Assembly: GCF_016924645.1 (NCBI RefSeq)
Contig: NZ_JAFFJV010000001.1
Span: 522,211 to 586,210 of the forward strand
Source: Rufibacter psychrotolerans
GTDB taxonomy: Bacteria > Bacteroidota > Bacteroidia > Cytophagales > Hymenobacteraceae
Direction of reading: 5' to 3'
DNA length: 64,000 nt
Shown: piece by piece, positions 62,211 to 64,000 of the stretch
How the letters are laid out: each line of letters opens with the position of its first letter
Numbering within the stretch: position 1 is the stretch's first letter
Translations under genes and position numbers: made by a program
The notes under the pieces: generated by a model
Database searches by the model: none
What the model was told of the DNA's origin: nothing
What the model saw: only the letters and a program-made list of their open reading frames with translations

Positions 62211-62246
62211 ATTTTTGCCCTGATTTATTAAAAACAGGTCAAAAAC
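62211..62246. repeat. 36-bp intergenic palindrome, copy 29
   Basis: ATTTTTGCCCTGATTT, centre ATTA, right arm ending GGTCAAAAAC; 13 of 16 pair. Lies just downstream of the stop of the 277-residue unknown gene. Confidence 0.75.
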
Positions 62247-62271
62247 ACATTTTTACTGAGAAACTAGACCA

Positions 62272-63105
62272 TTAGGAAGTAAATTTTATTTGGGTCGAGA
62301 TTATACTTTTTAAATACTCTTCAACTTCTAAAGGCAGAATGTTTTTTTCCCATATGGCTTTATCCCAATGGTACCATGGGTCAATTGTTGGTGTTAAACC
62401 ATGTCTTTCAATTAAATATTGTTCAAATGGGATTTGATTCTGCTGAAGTTGTTTCCCTATATGACTTGTAACTCTATTGAAAATTTGAAGTTGCCAGAGT
62501 GTGGCTTCAATATGTCTTGGGTGACTCCCTGTTTTTTGAGATAGAATCATAGCAAGACTTTTGTATTTTTCTTCAATGGGTGGCAAGTAATTAGTGAGTT
62601 TATTATAGCTTATTGAATTCGAGCGCAAAAGGTCTCCAGTAGTGCTTCTAGTGGCAGCATAAACAACTACATCATATTGCCAGTATCGATATAGAGAATT
62701 GATAAGAGAAGAAGAAAAATCTACTGAAACATGAAACCGTTCACCGTTTTCAAGTCGCTTTGGCCATTTTTCACCATCAACAAAAAAGCAATTAGGCTCA
62801 TAATCTTTTCTATTATCTAGAAATTGAAAGTTATAAGATATGGACTCTATATATTTAACCTCTTTGGACTTATTTAAAATCCTTGAAGACAAGATACATT
62901 TTCCTGGAGCAGGGTTAGAAACATCAATGAGAGAAAACTCAAAATCTGGATTCTCTTCTTTATAATCTTTTTTAAAGTTTGATTTTTGTTTTCCATCCTT
63001 CCACTTTTTATATCGGTCTCTTATATTGAATAGATTTACTGCAATGGCTAGTATTGCGGCAAAAGCAGTAATAGCCACAGACCCGAAAATATCAGTAATA
63101 CTCAT
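62272..63105 (-). CDS. Unknown protein with N-terminal membrane anchor, 277 aa
   Basis: Not recognised. One transmembrane helix at residues 7-25 (FGSVAITAFAAILAIAVNLF), then a basic linker (RYKKWKDGKQK), so the rest is probably cytoplasmic. The middle (residues 55-155) looks like a beta-sandwich (FEFSLIDVSNPAPGKCILSS), the C-terminal part is helical (RVTSHIGKQLQQNQIPFEQY). Base composition is clearly more AT-rich than the locus to the left (AT-rich codons such as AAA, ATA, TTA are frequent), suggesting foreign origin. It lies between two IS copies and near attC-like palindromes. No toxin or defence motif is visible. Confidence 0.75.
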   Translation of the reverse strand: MSITDIFGSVAITAFAAILAIAVNLFNIRDRYKKWKDGKQKSNFKKDYKEENPDFEFSLIDVSNPAPGKCILSSRILNKSKEVKYIESISYNFQFLDNRKDYEPNCFFVDGEKWPKRLENGERFHVSVDFSSSLINSLYRYWQYDVVVYAATRSTTGDLLRSNSISYNKLTNYLPPIEEKYKSLAMILSQKTGSHPRHIEATLWQLQIFNRVTSHIGKQLQQNQIPFEQYLIERHGLTPTIDPWYHWDKAIWEKNILPLEVEEYLKSIISTQIKFTS

Positions 63106-63158
63106 TTTTCTATTTATTCAAACTAGTAGTGTGGTTCTACAATTTTTAATATTATTGC

Positions 63159-63216
63159 CAACGTACTTGTGTAAACGGCGGCGGAGGCCGTCGGCTGAGG
63201 TGAGGTTTACACGTTG
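63159..63216. repeat. attC-like palindrome 1
   Basis: CAACG, a 5-nt spacer, GTGTAAAC, a 27-nt GC-rich centre, then GTTTACAC directly followed by GTTG. The right half lacks the spacer. The same plan recurs at 63819, and the arrangement recalls the two-stem folding of integron attC sites. Confidence 0.5.
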
Positions 63217-63264
63217 TTGTATGGCGTTGTTCGTTGCCGTTTGCCAACCGCATTTCTCTTTTCT

Positions 63265-63300
63265 GTTTTTGGCCTCCTTTTGGGAAAACAGGCCGAAAAC
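63265..63300. repeat. 36-bp intergenic palindrome, copy 30
   Basis: GTTTTTGGCCTCCTTT to CAGGCCGAAAAC; 13 of 16 pair. Flanked by CT/AG extensions. Confidence 0.8.
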
Positions 63301-63337
63301 AGGAAAACGGAGAGTTAGGCGAATTCTTTATCAATCC

Positions 63338-63373
63338 GTTTTTGCCCTTATTTCGTAAAAACAGGCCGAAAAC
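63338..63373. repeat. 36-bp intergenic palindrome, copy 31
   Basis: GTTTTTGCCCTTATTT, centre CGTA, right arm ending GGCCGAAAAC; 12 of 16 pair. The right arm is identical to that of copy 30, 37 bp to its left. Confidence 0.78.
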
Positions 63374-63465
63374 CCAATCGTCCGCCTGCACGCATTTTGC
63401 GTCAATCCTTGCTCAAACGCAACGTCAATTCCTCTTTTGCTTCTTCTGTTGGTCAAAATTGTTGG

Positions 63466-63789
63466 TCAAAATCGGGCGACATTTCCTTTCTTCTTTAGCT
63501 TAGTGCAGATAATTATTGCAGTTATTAGGATCACTACATTATGAACCAATAATATAAGAGCCAAATAAAACTCCCAAACCAAAGCTCCTCCAAATTCAGA
63601 ATGATAGATTCTGCCGTTGATAAAGTAGATTGAATAAAAAAAAAGTATTACAGCATTAACGATGAAAAAGGTTTTCTTCTTTTTCCAATCCTGTATCAAG
63701 TAGTTTATGCCGTACCAACTAATTGAAGTAAATAAAGCTATCGATATTGAATAGCTGAATATTATTTCATTTACTTCTTTAGCTGTCAT
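63466..63789 (-). CDS. Small membrane protein of unknown function, 107 aa
   Basis: Not recognised. Three hydrophobic helices: IIFSYSISIALFTSISWYGI near residues 9-30, FFIVNAVILFFYSIYFI near 41-57 and WEFYLALILLVHNVVILITA near 72-95, with a basic tail (CTKLKKKGN). AT-rich like the 277-residue gene. It lies between the two attC-like palindromes, in the position of a cassette gene. No family name can be given. Confidence 0.65.
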   Translation of the reverse strand: MTAKEVNEIIFSYSISIALFTSISWYGINYLIQDWKKKKTFFIVNAVILFFYSIYFINGRIYHSEFGGALVWEFYLALILLVHNVVILITAIIICTKLKKKGNVARF

Positions 63790-63818
63790 TTAACCTTTTC
63801 TTTTAATTTCAATGCCAT

Positions 63819-63877
63819 ACAACGGTTGGTATAAACGACGGCGAGGCCGTCGGCCGATGCTGACGTTTATACGTTGT
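63819..63877. repeat. attC-like palindrome 2
   Basis: ACAACG, spacer GTTGG, TATAAACG, a GC-rich centre, then CGTTTATA directly followed by CGTTGT. It matches palindrome 1 in plan and in the central GGCCGTCGGC. The IS terminal repeat begins 2 bp after it. Confidence 0.5.
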
Positions 63878-63879
63878 GC

Positions 63880-64000
63880 CTGTTGCACAACTGGCTGAAG
63901 ATAGCCGTTTAAGGAGGTAGTACCAAATCCTTAACGTGATGCAGGGCAGGAAGCATTTTGAGGACGAGCGGGAGCTGCGTTTCTCGCTCTCGGCGCACGT
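63880..64000 (+). mobile_element. Left end of a second IS1182-like copy, cut by the window edge
   Basis: Left terminal repeat CTGTTGCACAACT at 63880-63892 matches the inverted right end of the truncated copy. The transposase start follows 46 bp later. Confidence 0.75.
63939..64000 (+). CDS. IS1182-like transposase, N-terminal fragment (continues beyond the window)
   Basis: Reads MQGRKHFEDERELRFSLSAH, which resembles the N-terminus of IS1182-family transposases (MQGxKx-F...FSLSxxV). An AAGGAGG ribosome-binding site lies at 63911-63917, further from the ATG than usual. The missing N-terminal part of the copy at 61099 would correspond to this region. Whether the gene is intact cannot be seen. 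Confidence 0.7.
   Translation, partial: MQGRKHFEDERELRFSLSAH

Noticed and set aside
1034..63373. 36-bp GTTT...AAAC units resemble CRISPR direct repeats in length and ends.
   Set aside because: They are scattered singly over 62 kb, are not identical, have no regularly spaced spacers, and no cas gene is present.

Overview
The window looks like a chromosome segment of a pectin-degrading Bacteroidota bacterium, probably a Hymenobacteraceae relative such as Rufibacter or Pontibacter. The reasons are two SusC/SusD pairs, a type IX secretion C-terminal domain, Bacteroidota-type promoter boxes (TTTG, 20 nt, TAnnTTTG-like), a moderately GC-rich genome and weak Shine-Dalgarno signals. The genus is inference from gene content, not from a marker gene.

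Layout. 0-2.7 kb: the end of a histidine-utilisation cluster (hutI fragment, a conserved unknown, hutG). 2.9-5.5 kb: PEP carboxylase. 5.8-17.4 kb, minus strand: a galacturonate operon region, kduI-kduD-lacI-uxaB-uxaC-kdgK-eda-exuT-GH95. 17.7-43.5 kb, plus strand: a pectin utilisation locus (susC/susD, two proteins of unknown-function families, PL1, CE8, GH105, CE8, PL1 with T9SS tail, GH43, GH28, CE12, then a second susC/susD). 44-51 kb: an orphan TPR histidine kinase, a two-domain acetyl esterase, a VOC protein, a second CE12 esterase and a LamG-like lipoprotein. 51.7-55.9 kb, minus: fructose-1,6-bisphosphatase, altronate dehydratase uxaA and a Gfo/Idh/MocA oxidoreductase. 56-60.7 kb: a frameshifted HD-phosphohydrolase gene, an ECF sigma/anti-sigma pair, a tandem UspA protein and two DUF421 membrane proteins with C-terminal zinc ribbons. 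61-64 kb: a 5'-truncated IS1182-like element, an AT-rich segment with two small unknown genes and two attC-like palindromes, then the start of a second IS copy.

How the genes work together. Outer-membrane SusC/D pairs import pectic oligosaccharides. Lyases (PL1), esterases (CE8, CE12), GH28, GH105, GH43 and GH95 trim them to galacturonate and unsaturated galacturonate. ExuT imports uronates. UxaC-UxaB-UxaA and KduI-KduD converge on 2-keto-3-deoxygluconate, which KdgK and Eda split to pyruvate and glyceraldehyde-3-phosphate. FBPase and PEPC could feed gluconeogenesis and anaplerosis. Six or seven copies of a LacI-type palindrome (core GCAATCGATTGC and variants) sit upstream of the pathway genes, and a LacI-family gene lies inside the operon, so the locus looks like one local regulon.

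The most unusual structure is a family of 36-bp intergenic palindromes (16-nt arms, 4-nt centre). I count about 31 copies by eye, in nearly every intergenic gap. Arm sequences differ from copy to copy, but several copies keep pairing by compensating changes, and all keep the same length and the same placement of T and A blocks. Three further repeat families occur in the larger gaps.
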